A stretch of DNA of 23,151 nucleotides from Chara braunii (GCA_003427395.1 BFEA01000526.1:270492-293642), one strand, 5' to 3'. Counted from the stretch's first letter, positions 8,396 through 16,740 are shown. Notes: a model not told the origin generated them from the sequence alone. Numbers and translations are program-made.

Positions 8396-9288
8396 TTAAG
8401 ATAGAGGCTTGCAAACATTTCCAGCGAGAGTTAATTTTTCCAAGCGTGTAGATGCCGCACAAAAAATAAGATCAGAAGACAAGAACACGGCACACGCAAC
8501 TTCAACAACAAGAATTAATCAAAGAAACGAGTTCTTAGTCAATTTCTTTATTCTAACTTTGTTCTCTGTTTTCTATGTGATGTCGTTCTACATCTACTGG
8601 TACCGCAACCACGGTCAGTATGATCAAGACAACAACACACTTGTAAGTACACACAGCAACCACAGACAATCAATAGGTAAGAAGTCAGCCAACACAACAA
8701 CACAATCAACGGTTAGCCTTCAACTTTTCCAACAATACCATCTGCAGAAGCAATGTGATCAACACCTCATCTCATCAGCATGTCACGTGTCACCTTTGGA
8801 ACGCCAACACAGCAGCTTGAAGGAGTCTGCCACATCCGCACGCCAAGGACCTGATAGGTCTTCAAGGGGGGGTGTCACGCCAGCAATGCATACATGCAAT
8901 ACCACGTCAACACAATTCATGAACAACACAATGTATCAACAGCAGGTGCTCGCAACACAATGTGTCACGTCAGACCATATTCTGCCACAATACCGCATTA
9001 TGCCACATAAGCAATGTGCCACATCAACGATCCCAATCTCTCGCATACAACACCACGTCAGCCTGTTGTCAACGCAGATCTCGCCGGTATCTTGAAATCT
9101 TCAGTGCAGCCACGTCATCATCTTCAAGGGACAGGTGCTCGCACGTGTAATACTACAATGTCTAGACTTGCGGTATTTATCGCGCTCGTTAATAAACGCG
9201 TTTCTTTTTGCACGTGCGACACCTCCCACTTACCTAGGTATTACGTCAACACCTTACAGCAGACAGCAGATTGCGATGAAAACAAATT
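8396..9288 (-). other. Element leader between primer site and gag
   Basis: About 890 bp of CA-rich (plus strand) sequence without Gag similarity. It is studded with ACGT-core motifs: CACGTG at about 8783-8788, CCACGTCA at 8902 and 9053, GTCACGTCAG at 8964, GCCACGTCAT at 9109 and G-box-like CACGTG near 9137 and 9213. The plus strand is open from 8409 to 9095 (228 codons from a TTG; the first ATG is near 8578), antisense to the element. That frame encodes one hydrophobic stretch (FLVNFFILTLFSVFYV) followed by a Gln/Thr/Ser-rich tail and has no recognised homology. I regard it as incidental. Confidence 0.55.
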
Positions 9289-9300
9289 GCCCCAATACCA
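9289..9300 (-). promoter_or_regulatory. Primer-binding site (tRNA-iMet-like)
   Basis: On the element's strand, three bases after the 5' LTR end, the sequence is TGGTATTGGGGC. It matches the usual plant initiator-Met primer site TGGTATCAGAGC at 9 of 12 positions. Location and the intact TGGTAT start support it as the site where a host tRNA primed minus-strand synthesis; the mismatches are probably decay. Confidence 0.7.
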
Positions 9301-9303
9301 AAT

Positions 9304-9805
9304 TGTAATGAACCCAGTCTAGTAGATACTCAGAAGTCGTCAAATACTAGTAGTCTCAGTACCTGCAACAAAGTCTTCAAATCGTGAAGTGATATCTCAA
9401 ACAGTATCTTATTACCATTAGACGACGAGAGTGAAGGGTGATCAGACAGAAGAGAAGGTGGAAGAGATGATAAAACATCACACAAAAGTAATCCCGTCAA
9501 ACCCCTCTTCTTTTTCGGGTTTCTTCTCTCTCCACGTCAACAACCGGAAGATGATAACAAGTATAGTAATCCTGATCACACACAATAGTATCACTTGGCA
9601 CTCTTATCTCGTGAAGACCATGAAGACAGAACAAATTTCAGTAACGATGTCAACCTCAGGTAAGTTTCCAACCTCCCTCATCCACAGATCTCGATTTTCC
9701 TCCTCCTCGCAACCAATCACCTCTTGTAGACAGCGTGGACAATGCCAAGTTAGCAACCGGGACAGGTGGCATACGCCACATCATCAATGAAGAACAGTGA
9801 CGCAC
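9304..9805 (-). repeat. 5' LTR (U3-truncated)
   Basis: Begins TGTAAT (plus strand) and runs parallel to 1889-2390 at about 90% identity, ending with AATGAAGAACAGTG and losing similarity by about 9805. The ~410 bp that would correspond to 2391-2802, the start of U3 with promoter and enhancer sequence, is absent. The break may be a deletion or a later insertion at about 9805. Identical order without rearrangement shows the two LTRs derive from one insertion. Confidence 0.88.
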
Positions 9806-10629
9806 CGACGCACTTTTTTCAGTCGGGTCACTCTGGGCGACCATAAAGCCAACAGGCTGCCATGCAAGATTTTGAATGAATTTTTGCAATAAATAAAATA
9901 AGTTAATGAAGACAAATCCCTTCCTGTTGTGTGCGTCCGACTTCGAGCGAGACCCTTCAATTGCGGTCTTCGCCGATCCCCGGTCTTAGGAATCTTTTAT
10001 TTTGATTTGGAACAGCAGAGAATCATGCAAATAATAATCATAAAATTCTGATATGTCATGCATGCATAAATTTTGCCAATTTACTGAATTTTGAGAATTG
10101 TGACAAGATTATCAGATAAAGGTAGAGTAGACGGTGCAGGACTGACTGACTTAAGCAATGACAAGGGTAAATGATCATGTGAGAGAAGCGGAGAGCTCTT
10201 TATCGCATCAAGGCCACAAAAGAACAAACAAATCATAGACCCATTGTCACTATAGTCAGCCCTCTCTCTCCTCTCTGAATGTCATATCATAATGGGAGAT
10301 CATACAATGGTTAGTACGTTGTCCAATGATCCTTGAGCGAGTCCGCATAGTGTTGACCTGTACTCGAGAGAAGGTCATGAGTTGTTTTTGCTTGAGGTAT
10401 CTATCATGCTCAAGGAGATCCTCTCTTGAGTCCACTGTCCTTAAATACTACTGATTTTGAGGCTACTTCATGTCACATTATCGGTATTACTGAATGTTGA
10501 TGACACTCTCTTGGTTGTCGTTGCTGTCACGAGAAGAGCCCGCTATGACCAGCACTATTGCGGCTATCACCGAGATTGCCTGCTGTGACCAGCATCATTG
10601 CAGTCGTATTTTTCATCACCACTTCAGGA
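9806..10629. other. No recognisable gene; flank of the truncated LTR
   Basis: AT-rich sequence with an AATAAATAAAATAA stretch near 9886-9901 and no coding similarity. GCTATGACCAGCACTATTGC (10542) recurs 40 bases later with two changes (10582). Pyrimidine-rich CCCTCTCTCTCCTCTCTG lies near 10260. Nothing else is supported. Confidence 0.5.
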
Positions 10630-10809
10630 CACCCTTCACCACTTCAAGATGCAGCCTGCCTAACCAGGTGGTTTTCTGGGTCTTCGGACCTTTCACCACT
10701 TCAGGACCATTCAGGTCTGAAAATCCTGAATGGTCTTGAAGTGGTGAAAGCTCCGAAGACCCTGAAACCACCTGTTTAGGCAGGCTACATCCTCAAGTGG
10801 TGAAGGGTG
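10630..10809. repeat. Large inverted repeat (86-bp arms, 9-base loop)
   Basis: The arm 10630-10715 and the inverse complement of 10725-10809 match at about 90%, with loop TCTGAAAAT between them. Shared blocks include CACCCTTCACCACTT, GCCTGCCTAA, CAGGTGGTTTTC/CAGGTGGTTTC, GGGTCTTCGG and ACCATTCAGG. The near-perfect long palindrome could arise from foldback replication or a MITE-like element and would be unstable in cloning. Confidence 0.85.
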
Positions 10810-11012
10810 GTTTTCATGGTCTTCGGACCTTTCACCACTTCAGGACCATTTAGGATTTTCAGACTGCCCAAAACTCTCACTTGACCACTTCAGGACACCC
10901 TTCACCACTTCAGGATGCAACCTGCCTAAACAGGTGGTTTTCAGGGTCTTCGGACCTTTCACCACTTTAGGACCATTCAAGATTTTCAGACTGCCCAAAA
11001 TTCTCACTTCAT
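10809..11012 (+). repeat. Direct copies of the inverted-repeat arm, 127-bp period
   Basis: The arm sequence recurs in direct orientation: GGTTTTC(A/T)-GGTCTTCGGACC begins at 10670, 10809 and 10936. The last two copies are 127 bp apart and both continue into GATTTTCAGACTGCCCAAAA-TCTCACTT. The inverted arm is thus one unit of a small tandem family, with one unit flipped. Confidence 0.8.
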
Positions 11013-11080
11013 AATTTTCCTTCCTGAATTTTCAGCTACCCGATAACCACTTGTGCAAACTAGTTTCTCCCTCCCCAAAC

Positions 11081-11160
11081 AGTGAACTGAAGCTGACATA
11101 AGTACCAAACAAAAATAGTAAACTGCAGCTGACATAAGTACAAAAAAACAGTGAATTGTA
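11081..11160 (+). repeat. Short tandem repeat at LINE 3' side
   Basis: AGTGAACTGAAGCTGACATA starts at 11081, recurs with changes at 11117 and partly at 11150 (periods 36 and 33). It lies just beyond the end of the LINE coding remnants on that element's 3' side. Short tandem repeats are common in LINE 3' tails, so this may mark its end. Confidence 0.65.
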
Positions 11161-11191
11161 CTTTGTCGACCTGCCTTCTGAACTTTATACA

Positions 11192-11780
11192 TTATGTCCC
11201 CGTTCCCTCCCATCTTTCTCTCCCATACCAGTCTAGTCCTACTAGGCAATTTGTCGGGGGGGGGGGGGGGGAGTTTGGGAAGTCATCACTATGCCGCATT
11301 GGAATTGAGTCGTCCAGCTTGGTCCAGTCATGGAGAATGAGTCGGTACTTGGTGACCTGCCCGCTCCTTTGCTCTCTTCCTCCCCCATTCCATTCCACCC
11401 TTCTTATCTTCCCCCCGGATTCCCCCCCAGGCCAGGTTTTGCTAAATTCTTGTATTTTTTGCTTGATCTCCCTTTGTGTGTGCAAGTGGCACATTTGTGC
11501 TTTGACTTTTTCCCATTGTATTGTTAAGTTCGTGTGAATTTGTTGCTGTATGTTTTCTGTAAATTCCGGTCCTTCCAGCCTCACACCTTCCATCTCATAG
11601 GTGCAGCGGCGTCTCCACAATGCCCATAGTGTTGCTCTGCGACCCAATTGAAACAAGTTGAGGGTGAAGTCGTCAGACCGTTTTGATGGCCATATCTCAA
11701 ATAACAGGGCTCTTCAATCCTATGGCCAGGTTTCGAGCTGACCCCAGACCTTATCCCACGATCGCAAGAAACAGACCCCT
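11192..11780 (-). pseudogene. LINE ORF2 C-terminal region
   Basis: After the zinc motif the frame continues with VCFLRSWDKVWGQLETWP, two stops, then LLFEIWPSKRSDDFTLNLF and QLGRRATLWALWRRRCTYE, where Trp-Arg-rich sequence is usual for the end of plant LINE ORF2. From there 11192-11656 is open, but its last third crosses a 16-C run (minus strand) and is unlikely to be ancestral in frame. Confidence 0.6.
11256..11271 (+). repeat. G16 homopolymer
   Basis: Sixteen G inside the LINE 3' end. On the LINE strand it would encode polyproline and is a likely slippage site. Confidence 0.9.
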
Positions 11781-11782
11781 CT

Positions 11783-11857
11783 AGGGCATTGCAGAAAGAT
11801 GTGTTCTATTGTTTTCGGTATTTTATTGGATGGAAAAACGTTTGTGCACAGCCTGCA
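11783..11857 (-). pseudogene. zf-RVT zinc motif of LINE ORF2
   Basis: The minus strand reads CRLCTNVF, nine residues, then IEHIFLQCPRG. The pattern C-x2-C ... H-x4-C is the zf-RVT signature found after the RT of plant LINEs. All four ligands remain although the surrounding frames are broken. Confidence 0.8.
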
Positions 11858-11859
11858 CC

Positions 11860-13265
11860 AAGGAAGGGCTAGCCCCCTCTATTCGAGTGTTGACCTGTCT
11901 ATCAACCAATTATTGGTGGACAAGCATCGCTGTTCTACTTGCCATTGCAGGGAGGCGAATAACGCCGGTTTCTTTTTGGTCAGTTGAAACCATTTCACTT
12001 TTCTCAGTGACTCCTTGCTTACGTTCAGGTGTTTCATCCATCTTGTTTCCACTTGATCCCTGAGGTTGATTTTTTACCGAAACAGTCTGTACTTCGCTTT
12101 AACTGTTATGTTGGCTAAGGTTCTAGTACATATCCTGTTTCTGCTAGATATGGATGTCCATACCCATTCTAAAGGATCCAAAGGTAGTTGGGTAATCGGG
12201 GCGTTCGGGAGGAATACCATCCATCTGTCTTTCACTCGCAGGACCCTGATTCTCGAGATCTCTTCTTCCTTTAGAAGTCGTATTTGCTTTGGGTTGGCTC
12301 TTTGCAAGGAGTTGTCGTTCCCTGTTGTGAATATGTCCACCACCACTGGCCCTTTCGGGTTGCAACATACCATGTTGCCAACCATCCCCTGGTTGTCCCG
12401 AATTGTGACCCAATCAGACTCTTGCAATGAGGGACCTCTTTTGAGGATTTTCCGCCATTCTAGAGGGATGCACTCTATTATGTTTCCAAAGTTTCCTCGG
12501 ATCTATGGCAGTACCGCAATTTCTTTTTAAGTTGGTCCTGGTTGATCTAATATTTTCTATCTTCATCCCAAATATCCCTTATTCTGATAACCCCCTTTTT
12601 CACCCAACCTTTCCAAGGAGAGTCCGCACAGTGTAAGATTTAACCCCTAAAGTTTATTATCCCTCTGTTCCCAAATAGGGGTTGTCGAGCCACCTCTTCC
12701 CACCTCTCTGGTTGGGTCTTGGCCGGTAGAGGAAGCTTCCTCCATATCCTTAGGAGGGTCGGCCAGAAGGGGTCGTTACTAAGATCTAACCTCACTTCTT
12801 GCCTTGGTGTGTTAGTCCTTAGGGGAGCTTGTTTTTAGCATCGCCTTGGAATTGGTCATTCTCTGTTCTCTAACCATGTGAGCGGGTTGATATGGGCTGG
12901 TGTCTCCGGGGCCAGTCTTGCGATTTGCTCTAGGGCCAAATCCTTTCATAGGATGTAACAACTGAAGATTAGGCATTTAAGCCATTGAATAGCCAATACC
13001 TTGGTTTGTGATGCTGGGTCGATTATTTCAAGCCCTCATTTCGCTTTGGGCTGAATTAATGTCTGTCATGCGACCCTGTTTATCACATTGTGTTTTTCAT
13101 GGTCGCCACGCCATAAAAATGCTGATATTTGTCGCTGGAGGGGGCGTTGAACGTCCTTGTCCAGCCCCCAAATGGCTGACCTAAACCAGAGGGATGCAAG
13201 CACGACATTGTTGATTACGAGGGACCTGCCGATTAGTGAGGTGTGCTTGTCTTTCCATAGTGTTA
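11860..13265 (-). pseudogene. LINE ORF2 thumb and linker region
   Basis: Near 13020-13140 the minus strand gives LQRQISAFLWRGDHEKHNVI, NRVA, a stop, then QTLIQPKAK, a stop and GLEII: the usual 'LWGG...W..vC.Pk..GGLG' segment of LINE RT, with both Trp/Gly-type positions lost to stops. VLAIQWLKCLIFS follows. Further on, 12074-12427 includes LLKEEEISRIRVLRVKDRWM and TQLPLDPLEWVW, consistent with the region before zf-RVT. Several frames are used. Confidence 0.7.
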
Positions 13266-13269
13266 GTTT

Positions 13270-14070
13270 TTATAATGGGTTTTTTAAGATCCATTCATTG
13301 TTGGCTGGTGGTTTGCCGTTTGCCGTCAAGGAAACTCCTAACACACGAATAGGGGCTCCTTGGGGGAGCCAACTGATTTTTGGTTGTTCCGGGGGTCTTA
13401 TGCCTTGGTGGTGGATCCACCAACCAAGAGTCTTGTTCCCCCAATTAACTCTCATGTTGGATAAAACACAAAACCTCTCCATCAACTTATCGACCTCCAT
13501 CATAGATTTGTGAGTTGCATCCACCATCAGGGTCAGGTCATCTGCGAACATTGAGCAAACCGCGATGGCTTATTCTGGGATTGAGGTTATTTGAATCCGC
13601 TTGATATCCTTGTGGGTTCTCAAGTTTGTTGCCAATGCTTCCATGATTATGACAAATAAGAACGGGGTCAGGGGATCGCCTTGTCTAACAGATCTCTGTA
13701 AGTAAAAGGGTGGCGTCAGGTTGCCATTTATTTCCAAGCATTTCTCTAAGAACATTCAGTCCACGTGGTCATAAGTTTTCTCAAAGTCAATAAAGATGAT
13801 TGCGACATTCTTTTTAGATTGTCTTGCCGGCTTAATCACCTCATTGATGAGGAGAATATTGTCTTGGATGTTCCTACCTTTTATAAATCATGTTTGGTCT
13901 GGGTGAATGATATCTTCCATTACCTTGGTCGTCCTACTTGCGAGCGTTTTGGCCACCATTTTATAGACCATTGTGAGAAGTGTGATTGGTCTTTAATTCC
14001 TTATATTCGTTTTGGCTCCTTTCTTGTACAAAAGTGTTAAAACCCCCTGGCCCACAAACACCCATAGACA
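13270..14070 (-). pseudogene. LINE reverse transcriptase domain
   Basis: Motifs in order: GVLTLLYKKGAKTNIRN, stop, RPITLLTMVYKMVAKTLASR, then EDIIHPDQT, stop, FIKGRNIQDNILLINEVIKP, IIFIDFEKTYDHVD, stop (13756-13758), LQRSVRQGDPLTPFLFVIIM and the catalytic MFADDLTLMVD (13519-13551). The FADD box is the LINE form of YxDD. Between HVD-stop and LQRSVRQG only about 20 codons remain where LINEs have roughly 50-60, so 30-40 codons are probably deleted here. Three stops stand at expected Trp/Gly positions. Confidence 0.9.
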
Positions 14071-14080
14071 TTCAAGTTTA

Positions 14081-14448
14081 GTATGATGACCACCTCTATT
14101 TCCAGCATTGCGAGCATGTATACCTACCTCCCTCCTTCCTGGTCTGCTTCCCAATTAAGCGGTTCCACCCTAGAACAAGAGGGTAGTCATTCCTCACCCC
14201 TTTCTAGATCTGCTATTTTCTCTGATTTTTGAAACTTGCAGCTTTCCAAGTTCTCATTAGGTTTTCCGAGTTCTCATTAGGTCTGTAGTTTTCTGGTCAT
14301 TCACTGATCCCACAATTTCCTCTTTGAACCAGATCTTGCTGTTTTTCTCGAACTTTAGCTTTTGACTTGGCTCTTTGTGAAACGCCATGCTCTGTCCCTG
14401 CTAGATTATAACATGGGGTATCAACTATGTTCAAATTGGAAAATATCA
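14081..14448 (-). other. Possible LINE 5' remnant; short direct repeat
   Basis: No domain is recognised. TTCCAAGTTCTCATTAGGT at 14244-14262 is repeated at 14264-14282 with one change (20-bp period). The region may still be LINE ORF2 between endonuclease and RT, but I see no motif to prove it. Confidence 0.35.
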
Positions 14449-14520
14449 CTGGAGTAAAAGGATTCGAACCTTTGCATGTCGGTATTAAAAACCGATGTCT
14501 TTCTATTTGGCTATACTCCA
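14449..14520 (-). pseudogene. tRNA-Gln(UUG)-like pseudogene, mitochondrial type
   Basis: The 72-nt cloverleaf reads TGGAGTATAGCC at the 5' end and TACTCCAG at the 3' end. The 7-bp acceptor stem and the AAAGG/CCTTT T-stem with loop TTCGAAT are perfect. From memory it matches plant mitochondrial trnQ(UUG) except for about six changes, five of them G-to-A. One alters the anticodon loop to TTTTAAT, giving UUA (reads UAA) instead of UUG. Others destroy the D-stem (GGC to GAC) and the conserved D-loop GG. It is most simply a mitochondrial DNA insertion (NUMT) decaying in the nucleus. An alternative is the head of a tRNA-derived SINE. Confidence 0.72.
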
Positions 14521-15496
14521 ATGAGATAACGCGACCGACCAACGGCTGTCTTAGCTTTGGTGCGCCGTGCGTAAGAGGACACACGAAGTGCTACGCCCTC
14601 GTCGACATATTCTCTGTGCGTTGGTCACGACTCTCTCTGGCCAACCGAAAGAAACCAGTTTTCTGGTGACCAACCTATCTACGTCCGGTTACAACACGAG
14701 ATGTCAGTCGTGTTTTACTCTTGTTCAATTATAACACAGTCTTACACCATGCCCTTGGCTAATTGTCTACCTTCTGGACCTACACTCCATCGACTAATAT
14801 ACAACAAGGAACATGGTAGTTTATCATTCTCCGCTCGTTATTACACAGAGGTGTAGTATGTGTCAACCTTGTTCAGGTAGAACACATGAGTGTTGCTCTG
14901 TGTTGTCGCTACTCGAATAAAGCACGGTGCAACTCTGAGCTACCCTCGGTTATTTGCGACATAGGGACAAGAACTGCAGTTCGGTAACTTATACATTATA
15001 CGGGGATGCTGACAGTGCTTACGACCATTCGGATACTGCACACTGCTACACTGTATCCCAGCAGGTCGACAACCACACAAGGCAGTAGCTCGTTATTATT
15101 ATTTTTTTTTTTCACTTATATACTGCAGACGGGGCGGTAGTTCACTGTTCCCTGTCCGTTTCTGTGCAGGGTGCAGTCCCCTGTTCGAATAGAGCACAGT
15201 GTTGCAGTAACATGTGGCTGCGGGCCAAGACCGTGTACCCAAGAAAATCGTACGCAGGAAGTAATTTTTCATTATGTTCAAATTTTCGTCAGAAGGAAGA
15301 TCTGAACAATCAGATCATTCGTTTCGAAGTCCTCAAAATCCCAGTGAAATCCGATCTTTAATCCGAGCAGCGTTTTAAGAATAATAATTATTAACTCGTC
15401 TTTATGTTAAAATCTCGTGCGGAAGTCGCCCTCATTTTGAGACTTGCTCAGACAAAGTCAAAACCTTCTTGAAATGCACCTTTGATCCGTTGTCGG
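14521..15496. other. Gene-free; degenerate TGTTC...AGCACAG motifs
   Basis: No gene seen. A loose motif, best form CTGTTCGAATAGAGCACAGT (15181-15200), recurs in diverged form at 14720-14739, 14834-14848, 14868-14890 and 14909-14930, and far away at 21879-21897. GTTGGTCAC (14620-14628) and GTGACCAAC (14666-14674) form 9-bp inverted arms. T-rich tract at about 15102-15112. Confidence 0.45.
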
Positions 15497-15554
15497 GGCA
15501 AATACCCTGACAAGGGTATTTGCCAGGGGTTTTGGACGTCGGACATTGTCCGAC
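15497..15554. repeat. Pair of perfect stem-loops
   Basis: GGCAAATACCC (15497-15507) pairs perfectly with 15514-15524 around loop TGACAA. Thirteen bases later GTCGGAC (15538-15544) pairs with 15548-15554 around ATT. No gene is adjacent, so a terminator role has no support. Confidence 0.85.
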
Positions 15555-16057
15555 TCTTTCGTTCAATTGAAGGACTCGATAAGACTTACGTTGCCAAAAA
15601 GTTTATTCAGACCAGACCTGTGACTGAGAGACTAAAAGTTTTTGAGCTTTAGTTCGGACACCTGTGATGTCCGAGAGTAGCAACAATAACTGGAAGTGCT
15701 TCGCTTTGTTGGGACCGCTGAGGCATGCGGACGTGGGAACGCTAGGGCTAGACCAGCCGCGCGATTCAGGGCCTAAGTAGGCAGAAAAGAGGGATGCGCC
15801 GGGTAGTATGGGGCCACACCGCGAGAGGAATAGCCAGGTTTTTTTTGGGCTCGTCAGGTTGACCTTGAGCCAGGGTGGGGCCAATAGGCCTATGCTGGGG
15901 CCTACCCGACGGGCGGGCCCGGAGTGGTGGATGGGCAGACATCCACAGGGAAGAAGCAGGCAGGTAGGGTCTGTAGGGTCGCAGACAGGCAGGGCCTGCG
16001 AAGCCATAGGCAGGCGGGGCCTGCAAAGCCCCGGCATGAGAACTAACGACTGGGCAA
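15555..16057. other. GC-rich stretch without recognised gene
   Basis: Minus-strand frames are open at 15603-16037 and 15766-16026, Pro/Leu/Ser-rich and lacking any motif; they overlap each other in different frames and look compositional. GGCAGGGCCTGCGAAGCC and GGCGGGGCCTGCAAAGCC (15988-16030 area) are near duplicates 26 bp apart. Confidence 0.5.
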
Positions 16058-16162
16058 GCTCTTCTTATAGAAGAGCAGCTCCTATCACTGTCGTGATAGG
16101 AGCTAGCCTAGTAGGTTACCGTGCCTGACTTCCACCCAGCAGATTCAGGGATCGAAACCAAC
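16058..16162 (+). repeat. tRNA-like (SINE-type) unit 1 with two stem-loops
   Basis: GCTCTTCT-TAT-AGAAGAGC (16058-16076) and a 12-bp stem with loop TGTC (16077-16104) abut without a gap. They run into TAGCCTAGTAGG (16104-16115), which matches the Pol III A box. GATCGAAAC (16150-16158) matches the B box GWTCRANNC 46 bases downstream, the spacing found in tRNA genes. The T-stem is not paired, so this is not a working tRNA; a tRNA-derived SINE head is plausible. Confidence 0.5.
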
Positions 16163-16285
16163 GACAAGTCGGTGCGAAGGCCTAGCCATGGATGGGTTGC
16201 CATCTACGGGAATGCGGCGGCAGGACCTAATGCTTCAGGCAAGCGAAGTCTAGTGAGCCACAGGCTGGAGGCGACCTGCTGGGTG

Positions 16286-16386
16286 CAACCCTTCAAGTAG
16301 AAGGGTTGTCGTTCTAGCTCCAGTGATAAGAGCGGCCCAGTAGGCACCGCATCAGACTTTCAACCAACGGGTTCTGAGATCGAGGC
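16286..16386 (+). repeat. tRNA-like (SINE-type) unit 2
   Basis: This diverged copy of unit 1 lies 229 bp downstream. CGGCCCAGTAGG (16333-16344) matches the A box position and GATCGAGGC (16378-16386) the B box, 45 bases apart. A perfect stem-loop CAACCCTTC-AAGTA-GAAGGGTTG (16286-16308) sits where unit 1 has GCTCTTCT-TAT-AGAAGAGC, so the structure is kept with different bases. Diverged flanks also align for about 60 bp downstream. Confidence 0.5.
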
Positions 16387-16554
16387 CGACACGGTACTAT
16401 CTGGGCTAGCTCTTTCGAGTTGGCCGTAGGAAAAGCGATCCGGCGCAGCGATTTCGGTCACGCGATCTGTAGGATCACACAGTCTGAAACAGCTGCGCGA
16501 ATGCTGCATGGCACCTGCGCAAGGATGACACGCATAAATCGAGATATGGTCCAA

Positions 16555-16686
16555 TTTTTTTTTTTTTTTTTTTTTTTTTTGGATTCAAACTTGGGTCTGT
16601 AATTCAATAGTTGGGTTCCCCACGAACGTGATGTGACCGTTGGTTGCTGCCAACGGAAAAAGAGGAAGAAAAAAAAAAAAAAAAAA
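16555..16686 (-). repeat. T26...A18 bracketed segment with B-box-like end
   Basis: T26 (16555-16580) and A18 (16669-16686) enclose 88 bp, so the whole segment can fold back. On the minus strand the enclosed part ends AAGTTTGAATCC, which resembles a B box, immediately before the poly-A (complement of T26). That fits a small tRNA-derived retroposon with a poly-A tail. CCGTTGG (16637-16643) pairs perfectly with 16650-16656. Confidence 0.45.
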
Positions 16687-16740
16687 GATAAAACCAAAAC
16701 TAACTACAGGTCGGAGCGCCAGATGACGCTGTAGGAAGTG

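Larger units (their letters stand above)
1889..9805 (-). mobile_element. Decayed Ty3/Gypsy LTR retrotransposon
   Basis: Two direct repeats (1889-2802 and 9304-~9805) bracket a minus-strand internal region containing, in transcription order, a primer-binding site, a long leader, gag, aspartic protease, RT, RNase H, integrase, a chromodomain-like tail and a polypurine tract. RT and RNase H before integrase define the Ty3/Gypsy order. At least 12 in-frame stops and several frameshifts break gag-pol, so the copy is non-autonomous. The LTRs differ at about 49 of ~496 hand-aligned positions (roughly 2:1 transitions), which marks an old insertion. The right-hand (5') LTR lacks its first ~410 bp, so this copy has lost most of its promoter region as well. 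The family resembles charophyte Gypsy elements from memory only. Confidence 0.92.
11190..14080 (-). mobile_element. Decayed LINE (non-LTR retrotransposon), ORF2 remnant
   Basis: The minus strand carries, in order, RT motifs (13270-14060), thumb/connection sequence (about 12870-13140), linker and a zf-RVT zinc motif followed by a basic C-terminal region. There are no LTRs and no endonuclease is recognisable upstream, so the copy is probably 5' truncated. Stops often stand where Trp, Arg or Gly is conserved. A poly-A tail is not evident; the 3' end may lie near the 11081-11160 tandem repeat. Confidence 0.85.

Noticed and set aside
10809-11012. LTR pair of a small retroelement
   Set aside because: One unit is inverted and the direct copies are adjacent at 127 bp with no internal region between them.
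14449-14520. Functional ochre-suppressor tRNA
   Set aside because: The D-stem pair and D-loop GG are lost and the other changes look like passive deamination, so a working suppressor is unlikely.
15497-15554. Rho-independent terminators
   Set aside because: Window is eukaryotic, there is no adjacent gene and no T-run follows the stems.
15603-16128. Open frames of 86-144 codons in GC-rich DNA
   Set aside because: Frames overlap on both strands, are biased in composition and carry no motif; few stops are expected in such GC-rich sequence.
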